From positions 2,312-15,711 of the forward strand of contig JASEGY010000036.1 of assembly GCA_030019105.1 (NCBI GenBank): a DNA stretch of 13,400 nt. The letters run 5' to 3'. The DNA is from a bacterium (lineage in GTDB: Bacteria > UBA9089 > JASEGY01). The notes beneath the pieces were generated by a model. It was not told the DNA's origin, ran no database searches, and saw nothing but the letters and a program-made list of their open reading frames with translations. Each line of letters begins with the position of its first letter. Within the stretch, counting starts at the first letter, position 1. This document shows, piece after piece, positions 1-7,320 of this stretch. A program made the position numbers and the translations under genes.

Positions 1-120
1 ATAATTGGAGTTTAGGCTTTAGCCTTTCATAAGTAATGAAATCCTAAAGGATTAACTCCGAAAGCTATATAGCCTATCTTGAATTCGCTTACCCCAAAAT
101 ATTTATCTTAAGAGCTATAG
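1..120 (+). mobile_element. MITE copy A (left end cut by window edge)
   Basis: This is the right-hand three quarters of a short non-coding element that recurs at 5126-5280, 8446-8599 and 9477-9631. It contains a hairpin core (7-59) whose arms start GGAGTTTAGG and end ATTAACTCC. It ends in CCCCAAAATATTTATCTTAAG followed by GCTATAG, which is the inverted complement of the left end seen in the other copies. The left terminal repeat lies outside the window. No reading frame of note is present. The TA-rich CTATAG tip suggests an element mobilised by an IS630/Tc1-type transposase, but that is inference. Confidence 0.8.
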
Positions 121-224
121 TACTGCTCGGCGGAAGTTCCCCGCCGGTTTGAGTAGCCTTAGAAACCAGGTTTCTTCAAGAAACCTGGTTTCTAAAACTG
201 GGGAAAAACTTCCGCCGAGCGGTA
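121..224. repeat. Inverted-repeat element with GCTCGGCGGAAGTT arms, copy 1
   Basis: The arms at 125-138 and 207-220 are a perfect 14-bp inverted repeat (GCTCGGCGGAAGTT). Pairing extends with one mismatch to TAC at 121 and GTA at 224. The element directly abuts the end of MITE copy A. A related unit sits beside MITE copy B at 5002-5124. The middle carries an unrelated palindrome at 160-194, so only the ends are conserved between the two copies. It is non-coding. Confidence 0.8.
160..194. repeat. Near-perfect REP-like palindrome
   Basis: AGAAACCAGGTTTCTT at 161-176 is followed by one base and then its exact complement at 178-193. The flanking T/A pair gives a 17-bp stem with a one-base loop. 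Palindromes of the AGAAACC-N-GGTTTCT type are familiar as dispersed intergenic repeats, notably in cyanobacteria. A half-unit, GAAACCTGGTTTCT, recurs at about 8425-8438. It lies nested inside the inverted-repeat element 121-224, upstream of dsrA. Confidence 0.85.
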
Positions 225-241
225 ATAGACGCCTTCCTTTA

Positions 242-272
242 AATCCGCAATCCACAATCCGAAATCCGCAAT
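242..272 (+). repeat. Heptamer tandem array (AATCCGC)n upstream of dsrA
   Basis: About 4.4 units of a 7-bp repeat are present: AATCCGC, AATCCAC, AATCCGA, AATCCGC, AAT. The dsrA Shine-Dalgarno sequence follows within 10 bases. The same heptamer, in either orientation, occurs at 2593-2626, 2949-2979, 7789-7827, 8152-8176 and 10976-11010. It resembles the short tandemly repeated repetitive sequences described in cyanobacteria. Confidence 0.9.
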
Positions 273-292
273 AAAAGAAAGGAGGTAGTTAG

Positions 293-1492
293 ATGTCTGA
301 TTCAAAGACCCCGTTGTTAGATGAGCTGGAAAAAGGTCCGTGGCCGAGTTTTGTTACAGAGATTAAAAAAGCGGCCAAGAAGAGCCCAAAGGCAGCAGAC
401 CTCTTGAGACAGCTTGAGCTTTCTTATAAAGATAAGAAGACTCACTGGAAACACGGCGGTATCGTTGGTGTGAGGGGATATGGAGGTGGAATTATCGGCC
501 GGTTTTCGGACGTGCCGGAACAATTCCCGGATGCGGCCCACTTCCACACCATTCGTGTCAACCAGCCATCAGGTTGGTTCTATACCAGCGATGCCTTAAG
601 GGAGTTGTGTGATATTTGGGATAAGTATGGTTCCGGCCTGACCAATATGCACGGTTCAACTGGTGATACTGTATTCCTGGGGACTGGCACTGATGAACTG
701 GAGGATATCTTTACAGAGCTTTCCAGGGCAGGATGGGACTTAGGTGGTTCTGGCTCGGATGTGCGGACACCAAGCTGCTGCGTTGGCCCGGCCAGGTGTG
801 AATTTGCCTGCTACGACACCTTAGATTTAACCTACAATTTGACCATGGCCTATCAGGACGAACTGCATCGGCCTCTCTTCCCTTACAAGTGGAAATTCAA
901 GATGGCCGGCTGTCCCAACGATTGTGTCGCCTCTATTGCCCGGTCTGATTTCTCCATCATTGGAATCTGGCGGGATGATATCCGTATCGACCAGGATGCC
1001 GTGGCAGAATATACTGAAAAAGGCATGAATATCCAGTCTGATGTCATCGCCCGTTGTCCCACACAGTGTATGGCATGGAACGGAAGCAAACTGGGTATTA
1101 ACAACAGTGAGTGCACCAAATGTATGCACTGCATCAATGTGATGCCTAAAGCCCTTCGGCCGGGTACGGATACAGGGGCATGCCTCCTGATTGGGGCCAA
1201 GGCCCCGATTATCCATGGAGCCCTTCTTTCCTCAGTCCTGGTTCCATTTATGAAGATGGAGCCCCCGTATGATGAGTTACACGACTTAGTTGAGAAAATA
1301 TGGGAGTTCTGGGATGAGCACGGCGTATCCAGGGAAAGAGTAGGTGAATGCATCCAGCGGGTAGGTTTAGGCAACTTCTTAGAAGGAATAGGCCTTGAAC
1401 CCTCACCTCAAATGGTCACCGCACCAAGAGACAATCCGTACATCTTCTATGAAGACTATTACGCTGAGGAAGAAGAAGGGGGTGAAGAATAA
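293..1492 (+). CDS. dsrA: Dissimilatory sulfite reductase alpha subunit
   Basis: This is the alpha subunit of the cytoplasmic siroheme sulfite reductase that reduces sulfite in sulfate/sulfite respiration. The 399-aa protein begins with the family-typical LxxLExGPWPSF. It carries the conserved [10 protein letters not shown] (51-60), [13 protein letters not shown] (113-125) and LGGSGS (150-155) segments. The siroheme-[4Fe-4S] cysteines are in the Cys-x5-Cys (C163, C169) and Cys-x3-Cys (C207, C211) motifs. A ferredoxin insert has C274, C277 and C280 followed by INVMPKAL. It is somewhat shorter than the roughly 437-aa Desulfovibrio protein, with material missing near residue 40 and in the segment before the ferredoxin domain. 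The start is supported by AGGAGG 9 bases upstream. The stop codon overlaps the dsrB start by one base (TAATG), so the two subunits are translationally coupled. Sequence and context indicate the reductive type, not the oxidative rDsr type. Confidence 0.97.
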   Translation: MSDSKTPLLDELEKGPWPSFVTEIKKAAKKSPKAADLLRQLELSYKDKKTHWKHGGIVGVRGYGGGIIGRFSDVPEQFPDAAHFHTIRVNQPSGWFYTSDALRELCDIWDKYGSGLTNMHGSTGDTVFLGTGTDELEDIFTELSRAGWDLGGSGSDVRTPSCCVGPARCEFACYDTLDLTYNLTMAYQDELHRPLFPYKWKFKMAGCPNDCVASIARSDFSIIGIWRDDIRIDQDAVAEYTEKGMNIQSDVIARCPTQCMAWNGSKLGINNSECTKCMHCINVMPKALRPGTDTGACLLIGAKAPIIHGALLSSVLVPFMKMEPPYDELHDLVEKIWEFWDEHGVSRERVGECIQRVGLGNFLEGIGLEPSPQMVTAPRDNPYIFYEDYYAEEEEGGEE

Positions 1493-2589
1493 TGGCGACT
1501 AAAGAAGAGATTAAGGCAAGAGAAACTGATATCGGCCCACCGCATTATGAAAAATTCCTTCCCCCAATAATCAAGGAAAATTACGGCAAGTGGAAGTATC
1601 ATGAGATACTGAAACCAGGGGTGATGGTGCATGTATCCGAAGATGGAGCAAATCTTTATACGGTGCGGGCCGCCTCTCCAAGATTGATAAGCACTGAGTT
1701 TATTCGGAAGATATGCGAGCTGGCAGATAAGCACTGTGATGGATATTTAAGGTTTACCAGCCGAAATAACATTGAGTTTCTGCTTAAAGATGAGGGAAAT
1801 ATCGATCCTTTGATCGCGGATTTAAAGGCAGCGGGCACTCTGGTGGGAGGAATGGGCAAGTCTATCTCGAACATCGTCCATACCCAGGGGTGGGTTCACT
1901 GTCATTCATCAGCCACTGATGCCTCCGGCTTAGTCAAGGTGGTCATGGATGATCTGGTGGAGCACTTCACAGAAATGGATATGCCGCATAAGCTGAGGAT
2001 TGCCGTGGCCTGTTGTCTGAATATGTGCGGCGCTGTCCACTGTTCTGACATCGCCCTTTTAGGGGTCCACCGGACACCGCCAAAGATACTTGATCACGAA
2101 CGGCTGCGAAATATCTGTGAGATCCCGTCAACTGTGGCTTCCTGTCCTAATGCCGCGATCAGGCCGACTTTCATTGACGGCAAGAAGACCGTGGAGATTG
2201 ATGAAGACAGGTGTATGTATTGCGGCAACTGTTACACCGTTTGTCCGGTCATACCCATTGCTGATCCCTTAAATGATGGTATCTCTATCTGGGTTGGCGG
2301 CAAGGTCTCAAATGCCAGGTCAGAGCCGAAGTTTACCAAATTAGCCATACCATACCTCCCGAACAATCCGCCCAGGTGGCCGGAAGTAACAGAGGCGGTC
2401 AAGAATATTGTTGATGTCTATGTTAAGCATGCCAAAAGGTATGAGCGGATGGGTGAGTGGATAGAAAGGATTGGCTGGCCCAGGTTCTTTGACTTGACCG
2501 GTATTGAATTTACCAAGTATCATATCGATGATTTCAGACATGCGGGCACAACCTACCGGCGGACGACTCAAATGAGAGGAATTAAATAG
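1492..2589 (+). CDS. dsrB: Dissimilatory sulfite reductase beta subunit
   Basis: This is the catalytic partner of DsrA in the alpha2beta2 enzyme. The 365-aa protein has the conserved [18 protein letters not shown] region (C137), [13 protein letters not shown] (174-186, with Cys-x3-Cys C175/C179) and SCPNAAI. It also has a full ferredoxin motif, [12 protein letters not shown] (C241, C244, C247, C251). The C-terminal GEWIERIGW and [12 protein letters not shown] match DsrB of known sulfate reducers. Its start overlaps the dsrA stop by one base, and GGGGGTG in the end of dsrA serves as ribosome-binding site. The usual tight link to dsrD is broken downstream by a 410-bp gap containing an inserted repeat element that begins four bases after the stop codon. 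Confidence 0.97.
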   Translation: MATKEEIKARETDIGPPHYEKFLPPIIKENYGKWKYHEILKPGVMVHVSEDGANLYTVRAASPRLISTEFIRKICELADKHCDGYLRFTSRNNIEFLLKDEGNIDPLIADLKAAGTLVGGMGKSISNIVHTQGWVHCHSSATDASGLVKVVMDDLVEHFTEMDMPHKLRIAVACCLNMCGAVHCSDIALLGVHRTPPKILDHERLRNICEIPSTVASCPNAAIRPTFIDGKKTVEIDEDRCMYCGNCYTVCPVIPIADPLNDGISIWVGGKVSNARSEPKFTKLAIPYLPNNPPRWPEVTEAVKNIVDVYVKHAKRYERMGEWIERIGWPRFFDLTGIEFTKYHIDDFRHAGTTYRRTTQMRGIK

Positions 2590-2687
2590 GTAATTTCGGA
2601 TTTCGGATTGCAGATTGCGGATTGAGATAAAAAAATCGGCCTTGTTCATCGTTTGGGCCGCCAGGCCGGCTCGGCCCAGTCGGGATA

Positions 2688-2741
2688 GAGTCCACAGTCT
2701 ACACAGTCCACATAGTCCACGCAGTCCACACAGTCCAGAGA
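2688..2741 (+). repeat. 9-bp tandem repeat (GTCCACACA)n
   Basis: Six imperfect 9-bp units are present: GAGTCCACA, GTCTACACA, GTCCACATA, GTCCACGCA, GTCCACACA, GTCCAGAGA. They lie inside the element between dsrB and dsrD. The period is a multiple of three, so the array keeps a frame open on the plus strand (2615-2854), but the resulting peptide is low-complexity and I do not regard it as a gene. Confidence 0.85.
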
Positions 2742-2787
2742 AGGCAGATAGCAGTCTGTCGGAGAGAAAATCTATCTGTGCGCAATT

Positions 2788-2841
2788 TTGTAGTGGTCGA
2801 GCTTGCTCGACGTTTTGGCAGAGCAAGCTCTGCAACTACAA
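2788..2841. repeat. Twin-hairpin (cruciform) repeat
   Basis: An outer stem TTGTAGT (2788-2794) / ACTACAA (2835-2841) encloses two consecutive hairpins. These are GTCGAGC-TT-GCTCGAC and GCAGAGC-AA-GCTCTGC, separated by GTTTTG-type bases. As single-stranded DNA or RNA this would fold as a three-way junction. It lies in the long dsrB-dsrD untranslated gap, so it would be present in a dsrABDL transcript. There is no U-run, so it is not a standard terminator. Confidence 0.8.
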
Positions 2842-2999
2842 CAAGATGCCGTGAACATTGGGCTTCTCCATTTCACTCCGACAGGCAGCTCGCAGGCTAT
2901 TGACCGTGAACCGTCTTAGAGTGGCCGAAACGATGAACAATGCCCAAAAATCCGAAATCCAAAATCCGCAATCCGCAATGAAAAAGGGGGTGATTTAAG

Positions 3000-3230
3000 A
3001 TGGCCGAGGGAGTAACCATTGAGGAATTAGCTGACGATATGTATCACCTGGTGAAAGAGGCGGTGGGTAAGAAGAAGTATAAACCCAACGATCTCATCAA
3101 GGAATTGATAGCCAAATATGGTGATGAAGTCAGTAAAAAAGATGGCAAAGAAGCGCTAAAGTCGCTCATAGACTCTGAAAGATGTATCTATAGCTACGCG
3201 GGCGGCAGTTTCATAGAGCTTGCGAAATAA
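3000..3230 (+). CDS. dsrD: DsrD, small winged-helix activator of DsrAB
   Basis: A 76-aa protein sits in the standard dsrABD order. DsrD is a small winged-helix protein shown in sulfate reducers to activate DsrAB allosterically. It is used as a marker for the reductive rather than the oxidative sulfur pathway. The sequence is short, charged and helical at first (EELADDMYHLVKEA), followed by LIDSERCIYSYAGGS, which fits the wing and C-terminal strand. GGGGGTG 8 bases upstream supports the start. It lies 410 bp after dsrB, unusually far, and 11 bp before the DsrL-like gene. Identification rests on size, composition and position more than on long identical stretches. Confidence 0.87.
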   Translation: MAEGVTIEELADDMYHLVKEAVGKKKYKPNDLIKELIAKYGDEVSKKDGKEALKSLIDSERCIYSYAGGSFIELAK

Positions 3231-3241
3231 AGGAGGATGCG

Positions 3242-4948
3242 ATGGCGATTGTTCTTAAAAAGAGGAAGAGGAAACTTGGCGTCTGCTTTGTTGGCGGGGC
3301 AGGAGCAGAGGTTTCTACCCTGCGGCCTTTATATGCACCCAAGACCCCGCCCTGCACCTTCACCTGTCCAAGTTCAATAGACATCAGGGGATATTTGACC
3401 ACCATCGCCCAGTCAGAGAATTATGGCCGGACTGCTGAGGAGTCCTTACAGGAGGCGTGGTATATCTTAACGGATAAGAACCCGCTTCCGGCCGTCTGTG
3501 GCCGGGTCTGTCCCCATCCTTGTGAGACGGAATGTAACCGGAAGGAAAAGGATGAGGCCGTTTCGATCAACAGTATGGAGCGCTTTATCGGTGACTACGG
3601 GATCAAGAACAATCTGGCCCACAAGAAGCTCTATCCTGATACCTATCCTGATAAGGTGGCGGTCATTGGTTCCGGCCCATCGGGTCTTTCCTGTGCTTAC
3701 CAGTTAGCCCGGAAGGGATATGCCGTCACGGTCTTTGAGGCCTACGAGAAATCCGGGGGAATGCTCCGCTACGGCATCCCTACGTATCGTCTGCCGGAAG
3801 ATGTCTTAGATGCAGAGGTCCAAAAGATACTGGACCTGGGAGTTGAGATTAAATACAACACCAGGGTGGGCAAGGACATCTCTTTAAAAGACTTGAAGAG
3901 TAAGTATAACGCGCTATACATGGCCATTGGCGCCCATATTGGTTGGAGCCTGGGTATCCCTGGTGAGGATGCCTCCAATGTATTTACCGGCGCTGACTTC
4001 TTGCATCGGATCAATTCAAGAGAAGACCCAGGCACGGAGTATGAGTGGTTAATGCATGGCAAGAAGGCTATTGTCATTGGTGGTGGAAACAGCGCTATTG
4101 ATGCGGCCAGGGTTGCCAAAAGGCTTGGGGCCGAGGTGACCATCCTTTATCGAAGGACCCGTAATGAGATGCCGGCCATCGAGCATGAAATTGTTGGCGC
4201 AGAAGAGGAAGGGATCGTCTTTGAATTCCTGGCTGCCCCAATTGAGGTCCTGAGGAATGGAGATAAGGCTGCCGGGCTTAAATGCCAGCGAATGGAGCTG
4301 GGTGAGCCGGATGAAAGCGGCCGGAGAAGACCGGTTCCAATTAAGGGTTCTGAATTTGAAGTTTCGGCTTCGACCATCATCGCCGCTATCAGCCAGCAGC
4401 CCGACTTTACGGGGATAGAAGAGCTGAAGAATGAAAAGGGCTGGATTACAATTGATGATAATAACTTGACTGCAACCGAAGGCGTCTACGCCGGTGGCGA
4501 TGTAACCAATCAGCTTGGTTTGGTTACTGAAGCAATTGGGTTAGGCCGACAGGCAGCCTTAAGCATCGACAACTATTTAAGGGAGAGAGAGCCGGAGAGA
4601 GTGGCTGAGCCTACGGTAGTTCGCCATACCCGGATGAACTTCAATTATTATGACAGCCTGCCGCGAACGCAAACAAAAGGTCTGGCCGCGGCTGAACGGA
4701 TAGGCAACTTTTCTGAAATAGCTTTCACCTGGGATGAATCCGAGGCGACTGCCGAAACCAAAAGGTGTCTTTCCTGCGGGCTTTGCTATGACTGCGACAA
4801 TTGTTATAGCTACTGCTCAGACAGCGCCGTGAAGAAGCTGTCTAAGGACCTGCCCAGGGGCCGGCACTACGAGTTCGATTTAACGCTCTGCCAGGGCTGT
4901 AAAAAGTGTGCTGAAGAATGCCCTTGCGGGTATATTGATATGATGTAA
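3242..4948 (+). CDS. dsrL: DsrL-like FAD/iron-sulfur NAD(P)H oxidoreductase
   Basis: A 568-aa flavoprotein of the glutamate synthase small-subunit (GltD/NfnB) type. Residues 30-120 form the N-terminal iron-sulfur domain, with KTPPCTFTCP (C38, C42) and CGRVCPHPCETEC (C86, C90, C94, C98). An FAD-binding GSGPSG lies at 143-148. A second dinucleotide fold, VIGGGNSAIDAAR (278-290), is followed by YRR at 303-305, a motif seen in NADPH-using relatives. GVYAGGDVT (414-422) closes the FAD site. The C terminus is a two-cluster ferredoxin domain with C509, C512, C515 and C518-C525 and then C550, C553, C556, C560. This layout and the dsr operon position fit DsrL, which exchanges electrons between NAD(P)H and DsrAB/DsrC. 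It is shorter than the roughly 650-aa Allochromatium DsrL. AGGAGG supports the start. A plain GltD-like enzyme is the alternative. Confidence 0.87.
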   Translation: MAIVLKKRKRKLGVCFVGGAGAEVSTLRPLYAPKTPPCTFTCPSSIDIRGYLTTIAQSENYGRTAEESLQEAWYILTDKNPLPAVCGRVCPHPCETECNRKEKDEAVSINSMERFIGDYGIKNNLAHKKLYPDTYPDKVAVIGSGPSGLSCAYQLARKGYAVTVFEAYEKSGGMLRYGIPTYRLPEDVLDAEVQKILDLGVEIKYNTRVGKDISLKDLKSKYNALYMAIGAHIGWSLGIPGEDASNVFTGADFLHRINSREDPGTEYEWLMHGKKAIVIGGGNSAIDAARVAKRLGAEVTILYRRTRNEMPAIEHEIVGAEEEGIVFEFLAAPIEVLRNGDKAAGLKCQRMELGEPDESGRRRPVPIKGSEFEVSASTIIAAISQQPDFTGIEELKNEKGWITIDDNNLTATEGVYAGGDVTNQLGLVTEAIGLGRQAALSIDNYLREREPERVAEPTVVRHTRMNFNYYDSLPRTQTKGLAAAERIGNFSEIAFTWDESEATAETKRCLSCGLCYDCDNCYSYCSDSAVKKLSKDLPRGRHYEFDLTLCQGCKKCAEECPCGYIDMM

Positions 4949-5001
4949 GCGTCAAAGGAACCAGAGACTGGTGTTTGGTCGTCCGGTGAGTGGCAGCCTG
5001 G

Positions 5002-5124
5002 TACACGTCGGCGGAAGTTCCTGGGTAGTTTCAGCAAGGTTCCAGGTTCACGGTTGGTTGTCTTGCGTTCTTCGAACCTTGAACCCCGAACCTTTAACCA
5101 GCGGGGAACTTCCGCCGAGCTGTA
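5002..5124. repeat. Inverted-repeat element with TCGGCGGAAGTTCC arms, copy 2
   Basis: A perfect 14-bp inverted repeat (TCGGCGGAAGTTCC, 5008-5021 and 5105-5118) bounds the unit, with TAC and GTA at its outermost bases. The arms match those of 121-224. The inside is different and contains short AAGGTTC/GAACCTT-type repeats. It lies one base left of MITE copy B, whereas copy 1 lies to the right of MITE copy A. Together with the MITE it fills the 4949-5309 gap between the convergent dsr and dnaB genes. The gap holds no gene, and I see no strong terminator in it. Confidence 0.8.
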
Positions 5125-5125
5125 A

Positions 5126-5280
5126 TATAGTGCTTAAGAAAAAGATTTTGGGGTTGGTTGAAGATTGGAGTTTAGGCTTTAGCCTTTCATAACTAATGAA
5201 ATCCTAAAGGATTAACTCCAAAAGTTGAACAGCCTGTCTTGAGTTCGCTTACCCCAAAATATTTATCTTAAGAGCTATAG
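5126..5280 (+). mobile_element. MITE copy B (155 bp, complete)
   Basis: The left end TATAGTGCTTAAGAAAAAG plus ATTTTGGGG and the right end CCCCAAAATATTTATCTTAAG plus AGCTATAG are imperfect inverted repeats of about 29 bp. The hairpin core GGAGTTTAGG...ATTAACTCC occupies 5167-5219. The tips read TATAG and CTATAG, consistent with insertion at TA. It is nearly identical to copy A over the shared 110 bases. It is non-coding, with no transposase nearby. Confidence 0.88.
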
Positions 5281-5309
5281 TATTTACCAGACTACCAGAC
5301 TACCAATCA

Positions 5310-7319
5310 TTAAGCGAATTCCTCCTCCTCGCCTTTAGCTAAGTTCTCAAATCGGGTATATTTTTTGATAAAGGCCAATTTTACGGTTCCCACGGGACCG
5401 TTTCGCTGCTTGCCGATAATAAGCTCCGCAATACCTTCATTCTCCGGGGTAGGTTTGTAGTATTCCTCCCGGTAAACAAAACCCACTAGATCCGCATCCT
5501 GTTCTATGGCCCCGGAATTATGGCTGAGGATTCCATCGGCAAGCCAACAGGCAGTACCAGGAACAGTAAGATCGAAGACTTCTTCTTCGCCGTTCGCTTC
5601 GATGCTTACAACACGATCCCAGAACAAGTCGCTTTCGCTCATTTCTCGCAGCTTCTCGTTGTTGAGCAGTTCAGCATAGTGGCTAACTGTCTGAGGAGAA
5701 GGTGAGAACTTGAAGTGAGAACTACCGCCGTACGATGTGCCTCGCAAGCTGGCCATGCAACGTTGCGAGATTCCAGCGGCTGCCATAGGCTGCCCAGAAA
5801 GATAGCTGCCATCGCCAATGAGTTGACCTAACAGCACAACGCGCAACTCAGGCCAACGTTTTGTCTGCACAGGTTTTGGAACAATCCGTGCGAGAGCTAG
5901 TCGGTCGCCGACATTCAGTTCGGAGACCCGTTGCCAGCCGTTTGCCGCATAGAGACGATGATCAGATGTCGCCCGGATTTGCCGACCGCTCGCGAGCGTA
6001 ACTCGGAAGGTTTGCCTCCGCCCCACCAACCAGACCTTGTCACTGTTTGTTCTCGCAACCTTGCCTGTCGCTGTTACCGTTACTACTTCAGGTCTCTCTC
6101 CCACCAATTCATGAATAGGAACACGGCGACCGTCAGCCAGGACAACAAGGGTATCACCGGTGACGCATTCTCTCAGATCCGCGAGCATAGGCCGGCGATC
6201 ACTTCTGGTCTCCACCGCCCGGGAAAGCTGAGAAAGGGCAATAACCGGAAGGCTTAATTCCCTGGCTAAGGCTTTAAGGGAACGAGAAATCTCCGATATT
6301 TCCTGCTGACGGGAATCAAAATTCCGCCTGGATTGCATCAACTGGAGGTAATCAATAATGATCAATCCGAGGGGTTCTCTGGCCATAAGGCGTCGTGATT
6401 TGGCCATAATATCCAGGACAGTAATACCCGGGGTGTCGTCAATAAATATCTTTGATTCAGATAAAGTCCCGGCGGCAGTAGTTAGCTTCGGCCAATCGGA
6501 TTCAGAAAGATAACCTGTCCGGAGACGGTGCGCATCTATCCTGGCCTCGGCGCATAACAGCCGCTGCACGAGTTGCTCCGCACTCATCTCTAAACTGAAA
6601 AGAGCCACCGGCGTAGCTTCTTTAATCCCCACGTGCTGGGCAATATTCAAAGCCAGAGATGATTTGCCCATGGAAGGCCGGCCGGCAATAATAATAAGGT
6701 CTGATGCATGAAATCCGGAGGTCAAGATGTCAAGATCCCTGAAACCGGAAGCTATCCCGGTAACGTGCTGCTTGTTAGCATACAGCTTCTCTATGGCCTC
6801 AAAGGAATCGTGGAGCATATCAGCTACGGAGATAACCCCCCGGGATATCTTTCGCTGGGCAAGGTCAAAGATCAACTGTTCAGCCCGGTTAAGGATCACG
6901 TCTACCTCTTGATCCTCAGTGTATCCCATCCCCACGATCTCAGTGGCCGTAGTGATCAGTCTCCTTAAGAGGGCCTTTTCAAAGACAATTTTGGCATAAT
7001 AAGTTACATTGGCGGCGGTCGGAACACTGTTTAAGATTGAGGCCAGATTTACGGCGCCGCCAATAGCTTCCAGATCACCTTTATCCCTCAGCCGGTTGGT
7101 CAGGGTAGTAAGGTCTACCGGTTCATTTCGCTCAAATAATTCGAGAATAGCCGCATATATTCGCCGGTGACTATCCTTATAAAAGCTATCTCCCGGGAGA
7201 ACCTCAATCACTTCAGGGATGGCCCTGGCATCCATCATCATGGCTCCCAGCACGGATACTTCCGCTTCTAATGATTGGGGCGGAATCCGCTGCATGGAAG
7301 AAACATCAGATCGGTTCAT
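5310..7319 (-). CDS. dnaB: Replicative DNA helicase DnaB with in-frame intein
   Basis: This is the hexameric helicase that unwinds DNA at the replication fork. The 669-aa precursor consists of DnaB residues 1-384, an intein at 385-601 and DnaB residues 602-669, so the spliced protein would be 452 aa, normal for the family. The N-terminal domain starts PPQSLEAEVSVLGAMM. Walker A is GRPSMGKS (213-220) and Walker B is IIIDYLQLM (320-328). LSQLSRAVE and LADLRE lead into the intein. SGAIEQDAD and GKQRNGPVG (R639 as likely arginine finger) follow it. The start ATG is one base after the rplI stop, with GAGGAAGAG in the end of rplI as ribosome-binding site, so the two genes are co-transcribed and coupled. 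A second in-frame ATG at residue 9 is less likely. Confidence 0.95.
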   Translation of the reverse strand: MNRSDVSSMQRIPPQSLEAEVSVLGAMMMDARAIPEVIEVLPGDSFYKDSHRRIYAAILELFERNEPVDLTTLTNRLRDKGDLEAIGGAVNLASILNSVPTAANVTYYAKIVFEKALLRRLITTATEIVGMGYTEDQEVDVILNRAEQLIFDLAQRKISRGVISVADMLHDSFEAIEKLYANKQHVTGIASGFRDLDILTSGFHASDLIIIAGRPSMGKSSLALNIAQHVGIKEATPVALFSLEMSAEQLVQRLLCAEARIDAHRLRTGYLSESDWPKLTTAAGTLSESKIFIDDTPGITVLDIMAKSRRLMAREPLGLIIIDYLQLMQSRRNFDSRQQEISEISRSLKALARELSLPVIALSQLSRAVETRSDRRPMLADLRECVTGDTLVVLADGRRVPIHELVGERPEVVTVTATGKVARTNSDKVWLVGRRQTFRVTLASGRQIRATSDHRLYAANGWQRVSELNVGDRLALARIVPKPVQTKRWPELRVVLLGQLIGDGSYLSGQPMAAAGISQRCMASLRGTSYGGSSHFKFSPSPQTVSHYAELLNNEKLREMSESDLFWDRVVSIEANGEEEVFDLTVPGTACWLADGILSHNSGAIEQDADLVGFVYREEYYKPTPENEGIAELIIGKQRNGPVGTVKLAFIKKYTRFENLAKGEEEEFA
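5517..6167 (-). other. DnaB intein with eroded LAGLIDADG region
   Basis: The self-splicing element spans 217 codons between LADLRE and SGAIEQDAD, a known DnaB intein insertion site next to the conserved helicase motif. Splicing residues are all present: Cys385 as first residue in CVTGDTLV, the block B TSDH (451-454), DRVVSIEANGEEEVFDLTV (block F), and the terminal HN (600-601) followed by Ser602 as +1 nucleophile. LLGQLIGDGSYL (about 496-507) looks like the first LAGLIDADG homing-endonuclease motif. Only about 60 residues separate it from block F, too few for a full endonuclease with its second motif. It is probably splicing-competent but no longer homing. Confidence 0.9.
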
Positions 7320-7320
7320 C

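Larger units (their letters stand above)
2593..2979. mobile_element. Repeat-bounded element 1 between dsrB and dsrD (~387 bp)
   Basis: The unit fills the dsrB-dsrD gap. Its outer ends are heptamer arrays in opposite orientation: (ATTGCGG)n at 2593-2626 and (AATCCGC)n at 2949-2979. Just inside each array is a perfect 13-bp inverted repeat, TTGTTCATCGTTT at 2642-2654 and its complement at 2928-2940, both flanked by GGCC-type bases. The imperfect terminal repeat is therefore about 60 bp. The inside holds a 9-bp tandem array and a twin hairpin and no convincing gene. A unit of nearly equal length with the same ends is at 7789-8176. Whether it moves as one piece is inference. Confidence 0.7.

Noticed and set aside
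79..110. Outward promoter in the MITE right end (TTGAAT ... TATTTAT)
   Set aside because: Spacing to any -10-like hexamer is poor and the match is weak. The AT-rich end explains it.
2615..2854. Open plus-strand frame in the dsrB-dsrD gap
   Set aside because: It reads through the 9-bp tandem repeat and the twin hairpin. The peptide is repetitive and there is no ribosome-binding site.
4949..4975. Intrinsic terminator after dsrL (ACCAG-AGA-CTGGT)
   Set aside because: The stem is only 5 bp and the following bases are GTTTGG, not a T-run.
4971..5192. 73-codon frame after dsrL
   Set aside because: It covers an inverted-repeat element and part of MITE copy B. The peptide has no recognisable domain.
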